Assembly: GCA_903858475.1 (NCBI GenBank)
Contig: CAIOIZ010000162.1
Location: 1 to 62,430, forward strand
Reading direction: 5' to 3'
Length of the DNA stretch: 62,430 nt
DNA from: an uncultured Bacteroidota bacterium
GTDB taxonomy: Bacteria > Bacteroidota > Bacteroidia > Chitinophagales > Chitinophagaceae
The translations under genes and the position numbers were made by a program. Under the pieces are notes generated by a model. It was not told the origin of the DNA and made no database searches. It saw nothing but the letters and a program-made list of their open reading frames with translations. Positions 27,298 to 36,011 of this stretch are shown here, one piece after another; the first letter of the stretch is position 1, and each line of letters starts with the position of its first letter.

Positions 27298-29652
27298 ATG
27301 ACGAGTTATTTAGACGAATTAAATGAACCACAGCGTGAAGCTGTTGCACATATCAACGGACCATTGATGATTGTGGCGGGCGCAGGTAGCGGAAAAACCA
27401 AGGTGATTACCACCCGCATTGCACACCTTATGCATAATGGGGTAGATGCTTTTAATATTTTAGCGCTCACTTTTACCAATAAGGCTGCCGCTGAAATGAA
27501 GGAAAGGATTGAAAAAATATTGCAGAGTACAGAAGCAAGAAATTTATACATCGGAACTTTTCATAGTGTGTTTGCTCGTATTCTAAGGGCCGAAGCACCT
27601 AAATTAGGTTATCCAACAAGCTTTACTATTTATGATACTGATGATTCTAAGTCGGTAGTAAAAACAGTTATTCGTGAATTAGATTTGGATGACAAACAAT
27701 ACAAACCCAATGTTGTTTACAATAGAATATCATCCCTTAAAAATGCCCTGATTGGTCCGGCTGAATACCTCAATGATTATGCTTTACAACAAGAAGACAG
27801 CAGGGCCAATCGCCCGATGTTGGGCGCTATCTACGATGCATATAGCAAACGCTGTTTTAAAAACGGCGCAATGGATTTTGATGACCTGCTTTTCAACATG
27901 TATATTCTGCTCAAAAAATTTGCGGAAGCATTGAGTAAGTACCAGCGCAAGTTCAAGTACATTATGATTGATGAGTACCAGGATACCAATACGGCCCAGT
28001 ATGAAATCATTAAACTATTAGGTGCCATGCATGAGAATGTATGTGTAGTAGGAGATGATGCACAAAGTATTTATAGTTTTAGAGGAGCTACCATTGAAAA
28101 TATTTTACAGTTTCAGAAAGATTACGACGAAGTGAAAGTGGTTAAACTGGAACAGAACTATCGTAGTACGAAGAATATTCTGAAAGTAGCCAATGAAATT
28201 ATTTCCAATAATAAAGGGCAGATTGAAAAAAAACTGTTTACGGATAATATAGAAGGCGATAAAATAAAGTTGGTGCGCACCATGACTGACAATGACGAGG
28301 GTAAAACTGTAGCGGATACTATACAAGAACAAAAATTGCGCAATCATTATTTTAATAAAGACTTCGCCATTTTATACAGAACCAATGCACAGAGCCGTAG
28401 CTATGAAGAAGCACTGCGTAAAATGGGCATTGCCTATCGCATTTATGGGGGCATGAGTTTCTATCAACGCAAGGAAGTGAAAGATATGATTGCTTATTTA
28501 CGCATGGTGGTCAATCAGCGCGATGAAGAAGCATTGAAGCGGATTGTCAATTATCCAGCAAGAGGCATCGGTAAAACAACCTTGGACAAAGCGGTATTAT
28601 TAGCGAATCAAAACAACCTAACATTGTGGGATATCTTATGCAATGCTAGTATGTACGGATTTAGGAGTGGTACATTGGAAGCCATTGATGGTTTTGTAAC
28701 CATGCTTAAAATGTTTCATAGTGAGTTGGAAAAGAAGAATGCCTACGACTTGGCGATTATTGTAGGAAAAAGTACCAACCTCGTTAAAGAATTATTCAAT
28801 GATAAAACATCAGAGGGCTTGGCACGGTACGAAAACGTGCAGGAATTATTAAACTCTATCAAAGAGTTTACCGAAACCCCCATGAATGAAGAAGATGGAG
28901 AAGTAGGTGATAAAAGCCTTGGTGGTTATTTGCAACAGATTACTTTGCTAACAGATGCTGATGATGAAAAAGATCAGAATCCAGATGTGGTGAAATTAAT
29001 GACCATCCATGCTGCAAAGGGACTTGAATTTCCAGTTGTATTTGTTGGTGGTTTGGAAGAAACATTGTTTCCCAATGCGATGGCCATTAATACCCGGGAA
29101 GAATTAGAAGAGGAAAGGAGATTATTTTATGTGGCCATTACCAGAGCGAAGGATAAATTATGGCTTACCTATGCCAATGCGCGTTATCGCTTCGGGCAAT
29201 TGCAACAAAATGATAGCAGTCGTTTTTTGGAAGAAATTTCGGAAGATGATTTAGACAAATCATATGCAGGTGGGGGTATGAAAAATACATCCGGATCGGG
29301 ATGGGGAGCAGGCGTAGAGCGCATGCAAGGTGGGGGAGGATGGAATCGTTCTTCTGCAGCTTCACAAGCAGAGAAAAAATATGGAGCCCCTCCCGGAAAA
29401 GCAGCCAGCCCTAGCTATATCACACCCAAGCCGGTCAATAAACTAGTCGAACACCAGGCTTCCACCGATTTTGTAGCCAGCGATACGAGCCATTTACAAG
29501 CTGGTCAAAAAGTAGAACATCAAAAATTTGGATTTGGGGAAGTGATGAAAATGGAAGGAGCAGCACACAACCCAATAGCTACTGTAAAATTTGAGCTTAA
29601 TGGGGAAAAGAAAATTATGTTGAACTATGCCAAATTGCGAATTATCGAATAG
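27298..29652 (+). CDS. UvrD/PcrA-type 3'-5' DNA helicase
   Basis: 784 residues, a superfamily 1A helicase. Motifs visible in order: Q-motif LNEPQREAV, Walker A AGAGSGKTKVI, Ia ALTFTNKAAAEM, Walker B IDEYQDTN, motif III VVGDDAQSIYSFRGA, IV QNYRSTKNIL, V LMTIHAAKGLEFPVVFVGG and VI RRLFYVAITRAKDKL. The C-terminal region (GQKVEHQKFGFGEVMKMEG) is the UvrD/PcrA tail that binds RNA polymerase in other bacteria. It unwinds DNA in mismatch and nucleotide excision repair. A near-consensus -7 box TACCTTCG lies directly upstream. Confidence 0.96.
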   Translation: MTSYLDELNEPQREAVAHINGPLMIVAGAGSGKTKVITTRIAHLMHNGVDAFNILALTFTNKAAAEMKERIEKILQSTEARNLYIGTFHSVFARILRAEAPKLGYPTSFTIYDTDDSKSVVKTVIRELDLDDKQYKPNVVYNRISSLKNALIGPAEYLNDYALQQEDSRANRPMLGAIYDAYSKRCFKNGAMDFDDLLFNMYILLKKFAEALSKYQRKFKYIMIDEYQDTNTAQYEIIKLLGAMHENVCVVGDDAQSIYSFRGATIENILQFQKDYDEVKVVKLEQNYRSTKNILKVANEIISNNKGQIEKKLFTDNIEGDKIKLVRTMTDNDEGKTVADTIQEQKLRNHYFNKDFAILYRTNAQSRSYEEALRKMGIAYRIYGGMSFYQRKEVKDMIAYLRMVVNQRDEEALKRIVNYPARGIGKTTLDKAVLLANQNNLTLWDILCNASMYGFRSGTLEAIDGFVTMLKMFHSELEKKNAYDLAIIVGKSTNLVKELFNDKTSEGLARYENVQELLNSIKEFTETPMNEEDGEVGDKSLGGYLQQITLLTDADDEKDQNPDVVKLMTIHAAKGLEFPVVFVGGLEETLFPNAMAINTREELEEERRLFYVAITRAKDKLWLTYANARYRFGQLQQNDSSRFLEEISEDDLDKSYAGGGMKNTSGSGWGAGVERMQGGGGWNRSSAASQAEKKYGAPPGKAASPSYITPKPVNKLVEHQASTDFVASDTSHLQAGQKVEHQKFGFGEVMKMEGAAHNPIATVKFELNGEKKIMLNYAKLRIIE

Positions 29653-29725
29653 TTCACTCATTTGCGAAAATTGGAAATAATTGCCTGTGGCGGCCCTTCT
29701 TAAGCCATTGTGCAGCATATATTGT

Positions 29726-29733
29726 TATTTTTG
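29726..29733 (+). promoter_or_regulatory. -7 promoter element for the nfu gene
   Basis: TATTTTTG matches TAnnTTTG; a TTG lies 15 bp upstream, shorter than usual. It stands 39 bp before the gene start. Confidence 0.45.
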
Positions 29734-29772
29734 CGATGGTCTGGCGGTTAGGCGGACCTAAAATATTATAGT

Positions 29773-30375
29773 ATGATTAAAACAGGCAACTCAGTAGTAA
29801 GTATCTATACAGAAATGACGCCCAATCCCGAAACGATGAAGTTTGTGGCCAATAAACTTTTGTATCCGGGCAAAAGCATTGATTTTCCAGATGAAACCAG
29901 TGCCAAACCATCTCCATTGGCACAAGTGCTTTTCGCTTTTCCATTTATAAAATCTGTCTTTATTGCCAGCAATTTTATTACCCTTACCAAAACGGCCGGT
30001 ACAGAAGACTGGATGGATATTATTCCTACTATCAAACAGTTTTTGAAAGATTATTTGGAAGAAGGAAAAGAGGTGATCAATGAAGCAGAGGTTTTGAATA
30101 TGAAAACAGGTACTGGTAGCAATGAAGTGAGTGCCGACGACGACGATGTGGTAAAGCGCATCAAAGAATTATTAGAAAACTATGTTAAGCCTGCTGTTGA
30201 AATGGATGGCGGCGCTATTCAATTTAAAAGTTATGAAAATGGCACTGTGAATCTAGCGATGCAAGGAAGTTGCAGCGGATGTCCGAGTAGCACCATTACC
30301 CTAAAAGCTGGTATTGAAGGAATGATGAAGCGCATGATTCCAGAAGTAAAGGAAGTAGTGGCAGAAGCTGAGTAA
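29773..30375 (+). CDS. Nfu-type iron-sulfur cluster carrier
   Basis: 200 residues with two domains: a Nfu N-terminal scaffold domain (about 10-105, IYTEMTPNPETMKFVAN) and a C-terminal NifU-like domain (about 125-198) with the cluster-binding CSGCPSS (Cys167, Cys170). The protein transfers 4Fe-4S clusters to apo-enzymes. It is monocistronic, between a -7 box and a terminator. Confidence 0.95.
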   Translation: MIKTGNSVVSIYTEMTPNPETMKFVANKLLYPGKSIDFPDETSAKPSPLAQVLFAFPFIKSVFIASNFITLTKTAGTEDWMDIIPTIKQFLKDYLEEGKEVINEAEVLNMKTGTGSNEVSADDDDVVKRIKELLENYVKPAVEMDGGAIQFKSYENGTVNLAMQGSCSGCPSSTITLKAGIEGMMKRMIPEVKEVVAEAE

Positions 30376-30406
30376 AAAGTTAAATTTATATTGTTACCTC
30401 AATTAT

Positions 30407-30438
30407 AATGCATCTTTATCGGGTGCATTTTTTATTTT
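30407..30438 (+). terminator. Terminator of the nfu gene
   Basis: AATGCA and TGCATT enclose a short loop, followed by a T-rich tract. It is a modest stem. Confidence 0.6.
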
Positions 30439-30444
30439 AGCAAG

Positions 30445-31026
30445 ATGAAAGGAAGGTATTTGTTAGCGTTCATGTGTTTAATGACTCAATCGTTGAGGGC
30501 ACAACTAACAGATGAGGTTATTCGAAATTTAAAGGGGGGAAATTTAAAGGAGGACAAGAGCTTTGTTTATCAGTTGCCTTATGCTAAGGGAAGTAAATTT
30601 CTGTTGATACAGGCTTATAATAGCAAGATGAGTCACCAGGGAGAACTTAGCCTTGATTTTAAAATGAAAAAGGGTAGTACTATTTGTGCTGCAAGGGCAG
30701 GTATAGTGATAGCTACCAAAGCGGATAGTGATGTAGGAGGATTGAAAGACGAATATTTATCAGAAGGAAATCATATCATTATTGAACAAGAAGACGGCAG
30801 TACGGCCATGTACTGGCATTTGCAAAAAAACGGGGTTTTGGTGAAGATGGGAGATTCAGTCAAGCAGGGTCAAGCGATTGGGTATAGTGGCAATACCGGC
30901 TATACTGCCTTTCCGCATTTGCATTTTCAGGTACAGGATAAGGAGGGTCATGATTTGGCAACCCGATTCAATACTAAAAACGGCATCCGGTATTTAAGGC
31001 CAGGAAAATGGTATCGCGCTTTGTGA
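30445..31026 (+). CDS. M23-family (LytM) metallopeptidase, exported
   Basis: 193 residues with a signal peptide (MKGRYLLAFMCLMTQSLRAQ). Its peptidase domain keeps the zinc ligands: His64 and Asp71 (SHQGELSLDFKMKKGS) and the HLHF motif near residue 161. The wider HxxxxxxD spacing is found in a Bacteroidota subgroup. The family cuts peptidoglycan crosslinks or stem peptides. The gene starts 70 bp after the nfu gene, beyond a terminator. Confidence 0.9.
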   Translation: MKGRYLLAFMCLMTQSLRAQLTDEVIRNLKGGNLKEDKSFVYQLPYAKGSKFLLIQAYNSKMSHQGELSLDFKMKKGSTICAARAGIVIATKADSDVGGLKDEYLSEGNHIIIEQEDGSTAMYWHLQKNGVLVKMGDSVKQGQAIGYSGNTGYTAFPHLHFQVQDKEGHDLATRFNTKNGIRYLRPGKWYRAL

Positions 31027-31109
31027 TAATTAATTAAACAGGTTTGAAAAGAAATTTATTACAAATTATTTGTTCGTAGTTTTGAAATCATCTAATTAAT
31101 ATTCAGTCA

Positions 31110-31748
31110 TTGTCACTCATTCAAATCTGGCAACAATTTATTACCGATCTTGGTCATACGCATTGGTATGAATACATTGCTGTTGCATCGGGTATTGCCA
31201 GTGTTTGGTATAGCCGAAAAGAAAACATCCTCGTTTATCCAGTAGGGTTGGTAAACACCATTATATATGTATACATCAGTGTTAAAGGAAATCTATTTGG
31301 AGAAGCTACCGTTAATTTTTATTATACGGTAATGAGTATTATCGGCTGGTTCATGTGGTTGAAAAAAGACAAGCCAGTTGAAAAAATATTACAGGTAACG
31401 GTGGCTACAAAAAAGGAATGGGTGCAGCACCTCCTTTTCTTCCTGTTTTTTTATACAACTATTTTTTTAGTACTCACTTATTTTAAGCAGCAATTTTATG
31501 ATGGTGTCATTCCTTGGGCAGATGCATTTGCCAGCGCTACTGCCTTCACTGGAATGTGGTTGATGACAAAGAAAAAAGTAGAGAGTTGGTATTGGTGGAT
31601 TGCTACGAATATAGCGTCTATTCCACTTTATTTTGTTAAACACTATGTATTTACCAGTGTCTATTATATTATTTTATTGGTCATGGCAATAGCAGGTTTG
31701 ACGGCATGGAAAAAAATTGCTAAAAGTAGAAAGCATGAGTTATTGTAA
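31110..31748 (+). CDS. pnuC: PnuC nicotinamide riboside transporter
   Basis: 212 residues from TTG 31110 (MSLIQIWQQFITDLGHTHW). About seven membrane helices with the PnuC signatures YEYIAVASGIASVWYSRKEN and NFYYTVMSIIGWFMWLKK. It moves nicotinamide riboside across the inner membrane; trapping needs a ribosylnicotinamide kinase, which is encoded two genes downstream. A -7 box candidate (TAGTTTTG) lies about 26-33 bp upstream. I found no recognisable riboswitch in the short leader. Confidence 0.93.
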   Translation: MSLIQIWQQFITDLGHTHWYEYIAVASGIASVWYSRKENILVYPVGLVNTIIYVYISVKGNLFGEATVNFYYTVMSIIGWFMWLKKDKPVEKILQVTVATKKEWVQHLLFFLFFYTTIFLVLTYFKQQFYDGVIPWADAFASATAFTGMWLMTKKKVESWYWWIATNIASIPLYFVKHYVFTSVYYIILLVMAIAGLTAWKKIAKSRKHELL

Positions 31749-32304
31749 TTTTGTTAGCGGCTTAGCACCCGAATCAAGTTCTTTGCACAAGATTTATCAC
31801 GATCAGCAATATGGGTTTCCTATTGAAGACGACAATGAATTATTTTGTAGACTGATATTAGAAATTAATCAGGCTGGATTGAGTTGGACGACCATTTTAA
31901 ATAAGCAGGAAAATTTTAGGAAGGCTTATCATGGTTTCAATATTAAAAAAGTAGCTACTTACAAGGAGAAAGATATAGAACGATTACTCAATGATGCCCG
32001 CATCATTCGCAACCGATTGAAAGTGTTGGCCGCCATTGAAAATGCCAAAGTGATACTGTCCATACAAAAAGAATTCCAATCCTTTAGGCATTGGCTGAAC
32101 CATCATCATCCCAAAACAAAAGAAGAGTGGGTGAAATTATTCAAACAACATTTTAAATTCACGGGCGGTGAAATTGTCAATGAATTTTTGATGAGTATCG
32201 GCTATCTGCCTGGGGCTCACCAAACTACCTGTTCAGTGTACACGAAAATTATACAATCAAAGCCAGCTTGGTATCAGACCCAAATTGGAAAAAAGTTGAA
32301 ATGA
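31735..32304 (+). CDS. tag: DNA-3-methyladenine glycosylase I
   Basis: 189 residues from ATG 31735 (MSYCNFV). With this start Cys4 aligns with the E. coli Tag zinc ligand, and the others are present: the His of IYHDQQYG and the His/Cys of GAHQTTC. The active-site segment EINQAGLSW is conserved. It removes 3-methyladenine from alkylated DNA. It overlaps pnuC by 14 bases and the next gene by an ATGA, so it is embedded in the nicotinamide riboside operon. A second alkylation glycosylase (AlkA type) is encoded at 39872. Confidence 0.93.
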   Translation: MSYCNFVSGLAPESSSLHKIYHDQQYGFPIEDDNELFCRLILEINQAGLSWTTILNKQENFRKAYHGFNIKKVATYKEKDIERLLNDARIIRNRLKVLAAIENAKVILSIQKEFQSFRHWLNHHHPKTKEEWVKLFKQHFKFTGGEIVNEFLMSIGYLPGAHQTTCSVYTKIIQSKPAWYQTQIGKKLK

Positions 32305-32828
32305 AGAAAATAGTAATTATAGGGCCCGAGAGTACAGGAAAGAGCACCCTATGTGCGCAATTGGCAACGCATTATTCAACCAGCTGGGTAAAGGAATATG
32401 CCCGCGAATACCTTTTGAAAAACGGTACCGATTATAGTTTCGACAACTTATTGGATATCGCCAAGGGGCAATTGCAATTAGAAGAGCAGGGCTTGGCCAA
32501 TACAAAGGACAAAAATCAATCACTTGTATTGCTTGATACAGATATGTTGGTGATGAAAGTGTGGTGTGAATTTGTTTTTGAAAAATGTCATCATTGGATA
32601 TTAAACCAAATTGTACAAAGACCCTATGATTTGTACCTGCTATGTAATATTGACCTCCCCTGGGTGAAAGATGAGTTGCGTGAATATCCCGATTTAACTA
32701 CGAGAGAAAAATTATACCATCATTATAAAGATATGCTGGTGAATCAATCGGTACCCTGGGTGGATATCAGCGGACAAAATGAAGAGCGATTGCAAAAAGC
32801 CATCAGCGCCATTGATGCTATTATTTAA
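32301..32828 (+). CDS. NadR-like ribosylnicotinamide kinase (AAA_28)
   Basis: 175 residues from ATG 32301 (MKKIVIIGPESTGKSTLC), which overlaps the tag stop (ATGA). The Walker A GPESTGKST, the motif VKEYAREYL and LLLDTDML match the C-terminal kinase domain of NadR; the adenylyltransferase and repressor parts of NadR are absent. It phosphorylates nicotinamide riboside to NMN, completing the PnuC import route. Its end overlaps the convergent glycosyltransferase gene by 8 bases. Confidence 0.92.
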   Translation: MKKIVIIGPESTGKSTLCAQLATHYSTSWVKEYAREYLLKNGTDYSFDNLLDIAKGQLQLEEQGLANTKDKNQSLVLLDTDMLVMKVWCEFVFEKCHHWILNQIVQRPYDLYLLCNIDLPWVKDELREYPDLTTREKLYHHYKDMLVNQSVPWVDISGQNEERLQKAISAIDAII

Positions 32829-33714
32829 TCAAATCTTGAATGTCTGGATCTGGCTCTAAGAATCCCATCTGCCGTACTATGTCTCCCGCACGATTGAGCG
32901 CATACGACCCTCTTGCATTGATTCTTTTTGGATTGGGTAAACAAGCTGCAATTTGTGCAGCTTCTGTTCTGCTTAGTTCTCTCGCATTTTTATTGAAATA
33001 AGTTTTGGCTGCCGCTTGCACACCAAATATACCTGGTCCCATCTCGATACAGTTGAGGTATCTTTCTAAAATCATTCTCTTCGTCCAGATGGTTTCGATG
33101 GTGAAAGTGAAAAAAACTTCTGGCCCCTTTCTTAGAAAACCACCACCTTGAAATAAAAATATATTCTTGGCAGTTTGTTGACTAATGGTGCTGGCTCCTC
33201 TAATTTTATTGGGATGTTTTTTATTGTACTTCAAAGCGCGTTTAATGGCTTTTAAATCGAAGCCATCGTGATCGGTATACAATTGATCTTCGCTGGCAAT
33301 AACCGCTAATTTGATATTGGGTCCCATTGCATCATAACTTATATAATCGCGATGAAGTCCATAGCCTTGCAACAAACTGCCAGCCTGTGTAAACGTAATC
33401 AGTGGGTTGAATACCATTCCTATTACTGTATAGAGAAAAGTGGAAATGTATAGTATGAAGAAAACCTCTCTTAATAGAATGGCAGTTTTTTTAATAAGCG
33501 TAATTTTCTTCAATATAAAAATATAGAGCAAGACGATGGCTGCTATAATCGACAGTAGCAGCATCATTTTGTTTTTTAAATTGGCAACAACAAAATCTGT
33601 TTCAGAAAATTTTTGCCAGATAAAAAAAAGAAACCAGCCCATATGAATGATAAAAATCCATATAAATACTTTCTTGGCTATTGACCAGGTGGAGGGTTTT
33701 GATGCTTGCTTCAT
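32821..33714 (-). CDS. mtgA: Monofunctional peptidoglycan glycosyltransferase (GT51)
   Basis: 297 residues. A GT51 domain occupies about 115-290 with the catalytic Glu of AVIASEDQLYTDHDGFD, GASTISQQTAKNIFL, KRMILERYLNCIEMG and GVQAAAKTYFNK. There is no transpeptidase domain. Unlike E. coli MtgA (one helix), the N-terminal 115 residues hold three hydrophobic segments, which is unusual. It polymerises lipid II into glycan strands. It is convergent with and overlaps the kinase gene by 8 bases. Confidence 0.92.
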   Translation of the reverse strand: MKQASKPSTWSIAKKVFIWIFIIHMGWFLFFIWQKFSETDFVVANLKNKMMLLLSIIAAIVLLYIFILKKITLIKKTAILLREVFFILYISTFLYTVIGMVFNPLITFTQAGSLLQGYGLHRDYISYDAMGPNIKLAVIASEDQLYTDHDGFDLKAIKRALKYNKKHPNKIRGASTISQQTAKNIFLFQGGGFLRKGPEVFFTFTIETIWTKRMILERYLNCIEMGPGIFGVQAAAKTYFNKNARELSRTEAAQIAACLPNPKRINARGSYALNRAGDIVRQMGFLEPDPDIQDLIK

Positions 33715-33740
33715 CTTAGCAAAGATAGGGAGAGGAGGGT

Positions 33741-33794
33741 AAGGTTGAGATTAAGATTAAGGTTGAGATTAAGATTGAGGTTGAGGTGGAGATG
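33741..33794. repeat. 18-bp tandem repeat, three copies
   Basis: AAGGTTGAGATTAAGATT occurs exactly at 33741-33758 and 33759-33776, followed by a diverged copy (GAGGTTGAGGTGGAGATG, 33777-33794). It lies in the short gap upstream of the mtgA start. Nothing is encoded; it is a strand-asymmetric purine-rich minisatellite. Confidence 0.85.
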
Positions 33795-33796
33795 AA

Positions 33797-34336
33797 TTAT
33801 TGGGCCTTCATGTACAGCAAATGATATTTCTTGCCAATTTTTAGGGGATGATGAGAGGTTTTGCTAATGAAGTATCCAAGTCCACCCAATGCAAGGGAGC
33901 CAACCAATAAACCCGGACTAAACTTTTCTTTATCTGCTACTAATACAACCAAGCTTCCAAGACTCAGCAATGCACTGCCCCCAATTAATCCAGCACCACT
34001 GCCACTCCAACTAAATCCCTTTTCTTTTTTTGGACCAATGGCTACAATTTGATTGTAATGAAAACGATAGCGATAAGAGCCCAATGTATCTAATATATAG
34101 AACCCGAATTTGGTAATCATTTTTTGTATAATAAATTCTTGTAAATAAAGGCTATCCTTTTTTACTTCGGTGATTTGTGCACTTAAATAAGCACCGGTAT
34201 TACTGAGGAATTCAATCTGTGTACCAGCATAATAAGCATGGACTGTCTTGCTCCCTTTTTTCAATAATAAAAAATCTGATGATTGCGCAATACTACTTAT
34301 CGAGATGAAAAGCAATAAAGGCAGGAGGAGTTTCAT
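33797..34336 (-). CDS. Hypothetical exported protein
   Basis: 179 residues with a signal peptide (MKLLLPLLLFISISSIAQ), a soluble middle and a glycine-rich hydrophobic hairpin (GAGLIGGSALLSLGSLVVLVA, SPGLLVGSLALGGLGYF) near the C-terminus. I recognise no family. It lies upstream of mtgA in the same direction with the minisatellite between, so shared transcription is possible. Cell-envelope location is likely. Confidence 0.75.
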   Translation of the reverse strand: MKLLLPLLLFISISSIAQSSDFLLLKKGSKTVHAYYAGTQIEFLSNTGAYLSAQITEVKKDSLYLQEFIIQKMITKFGFYILDTLGSYRYRFHYNQIVAIGPKKEKGFSWSGSGAGLIGGSALLSLGSLVVLVADKEKFSPGLLVGSLALGGLGYFISKTSHHPLKIGKKYHLLYMKAQ

Positions 34337-34380
34337 ACTACAAAATATAAAAAGAGAAATACAAATGAAAGAGAACTATG

Positions 34381-35043
34381 TTAATCTTTAAACAAACTGT
34401 AAATGATACCACAAAGTATAACAGTACCAAAAATCAGGTAAAGTAAACCCGATATACGATTGATGAGTAAAATATTCCGATCACTCAATTTTTTACCCAA
34501 GCTACCTGCGCCTAGAACCTTGCCAACATCTGCCATCATATTTATACCCAAGCAAGTGCTAAAAATTATGATGCGATGGTAGAGCGAATAAACAGAAGCC
34601 AGCGAAGCAGCCATTAAAACCCAAAATGAAATAACAGCAGGATTTAATGTATTAATTAAAAATCCAGAAGTGAAAATGGCGAAATAATTTGTTTTCTTTT
34701 TGCCAGTAGGCGTTATTTCATCTCCCGCAATTTCAAGTGGCTCTTGTTGTTTGCGGGGCTCTATCTTTTTTAAAAAAGCAAAATAAATACCCATGCCTAT
34801 TAAAAAAAGACTACCTGCTATTCCAATGGGCACTTTGAAATGCAGTAATTTTTTTACCGCCTCACTAAATCCATTACTTAATATCACCCAAATAATATCA
34901 CTGATCCATACCCCTACGATAAAGCTAAATCCTCCTCTTCTACCATGGTTAATGCTTTGTTTGATAATGGTGAATATCACAGGACCTACCGAAAATACCA
35001 GCAATAAACTAATGGCAAGGCCCTTGACTAATGCATCAATCAT
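34381..35043 (-). CDS. LysE-family exporter
   Basis: 220 residues with about six membrane helices. It has the family pattern GLAISLLLVFSVGPVIFTIIK with the following GRRGGFSFIVGVWISD, and the central NTLNPAVISFWVLM. LysE/RhtB proteins export amino acids or small solutes. The substrate cannot be told. It is 44 bp upstream of the hypothetical exported protein, same strand. Confidence 0.88.
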   Translation of the reverse strand: MIDALVKGLAISLLLVFSVGPVIFTIIKQSINHGRRGGFSFIVGVWISDIIWVILSNGFSEAVKKLLHFKVPIGIAGSLFLIGMGIYFAFLKKIEPRKQQEPLEIAGDEITPTGKKKTNYFAIFTSGFLINTLNPAVISFWVLMAASLASVYSLYHRIIIFSTCLGINMMADVGKVLGAGSLGKKLSDRNILLINRISGLLYLIFGTVILCGIIYSLFKD

Positions 35044-35261
35044 GCATTAAAATTAAGATAAGATTTTGAAGAATGACTCATCCAGCTAAAATAGCGAAAT
35101 GCAATTTCGTGTATGCTTTATATTTCTTTTAACAGATTAATGAAAAAGCAGGAATGATTATTGCCTTCCACTAATCAAACAGCTCACATATAGATTCCCA
35201 ATTTACTTATTAGTGCTTATCATACTGCTGCTTTCATTTGTTCATCATAAACGTTCTTTTC

Positions 35262-36011
35262 ATGAAAGCAATTCATCACTTAAGTGCAATGCTATGCGTA
35301 TTGCTATTGGCCGCCCCAACCACTCAGGCGCAATTTTACAAAGACATGAGTATTGGTATTGGAGCCGGTGCTTATATTTATCAAGGCGATCTTACACCAG
35401 CAAGACTCGGCGCTTTTCAATCAGCCTCCACAGGCATTCAGTTATTTGCACAAAAACCCATCAGTAGCTATTTATCAGGCAGGTTCAATATAAATATTGC
35501 CCGACTAGCTGCGAATGAAGCCAATTACTCAAATCCTGCTTGGCGTCAAGACCGCGCTTTTTCTTTTACTACTCCAGTAAAGGAATTTACTGCATTGGTA
35601 ATTTGGAATATGAAGGGAAATAATGATGATCGTCGGGGGTGGGTGCCTTATGTGTTAGCTGGTGCTGGTATTTCGTTTGTAAGACCAGCCGCCGATTTTA
35701 GTAAAATCAATATCAATGTTTTTAAAGCTGGCTCCAATGTACAATTGGGGATAGCTGCTGACATTGCTCATGGTCCAGCTAAGAAATTACTGGCCATACC
35801 AGTTGGACTGGGCCTGGAAAAATCAATTTCAGATAGATTTTCATTGCAACTAGAATCTTCGTATCGATTTCTTTTCAATGATTACCTAGATGGGGTAAGT
35901 CAAGCGGCCAATCCTTCCATAAAGGATCATTACCATAGCACTACGCTCAACCTGGTGTATAAATTTGGTAAAAAAGATAACGGTGTAGGATGTCCGATAA
36001 TGAAATATTAG
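35262..36011 (+). CDS. Outer-membrane beta-barrel-like protein (DUF6089-like)
   Basis: 249 residues from ATG 35262, whose product begins with a signal peptide (MKAIHHLSAMLCVLLLAAPTTQA). The frame is open 8 codons further upstream but the shorter start gives a cleaner signal peptide. The rest has alternating beta-strand pattern (SIGIGAGAYIYQGDL, YVLAGAGISFVRP, LESSYRFLFNDYLDGV) and an aromatic near-terminal strand (TTLNLVYKFG), as in eight-stranded barrels. Function unknown. It overlaps the convergent GH3 gene by 4 bases. Confidence 0.78.
   Translation: MKAIHHLSAMLCVLLLAAPTTQAQFYKDMSIGIGAGAYIYQGDLTPARLGAFQSASTGIQLFAQKPISSYLSGRFNINIARLAANEANYSNPAWRQDRAFSFTTPVKEFTALVIWNMKGNNDDRRGWVPYVLAGAGISFVRPAADFSKININVFKAGSNVQLGIAADIAHGPAKKLLAIPVGLGLEKSISDRFSLQLESSYRFLFNDYLDGVSQAANPSIKDHYHSTTLNLVYKFGKKDNGVGCPIMKY

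Noticed and set aside
33741-33794. CRISPR-like repeat
   Set aside because: The units are contiguous without spacers and only three copies exist.
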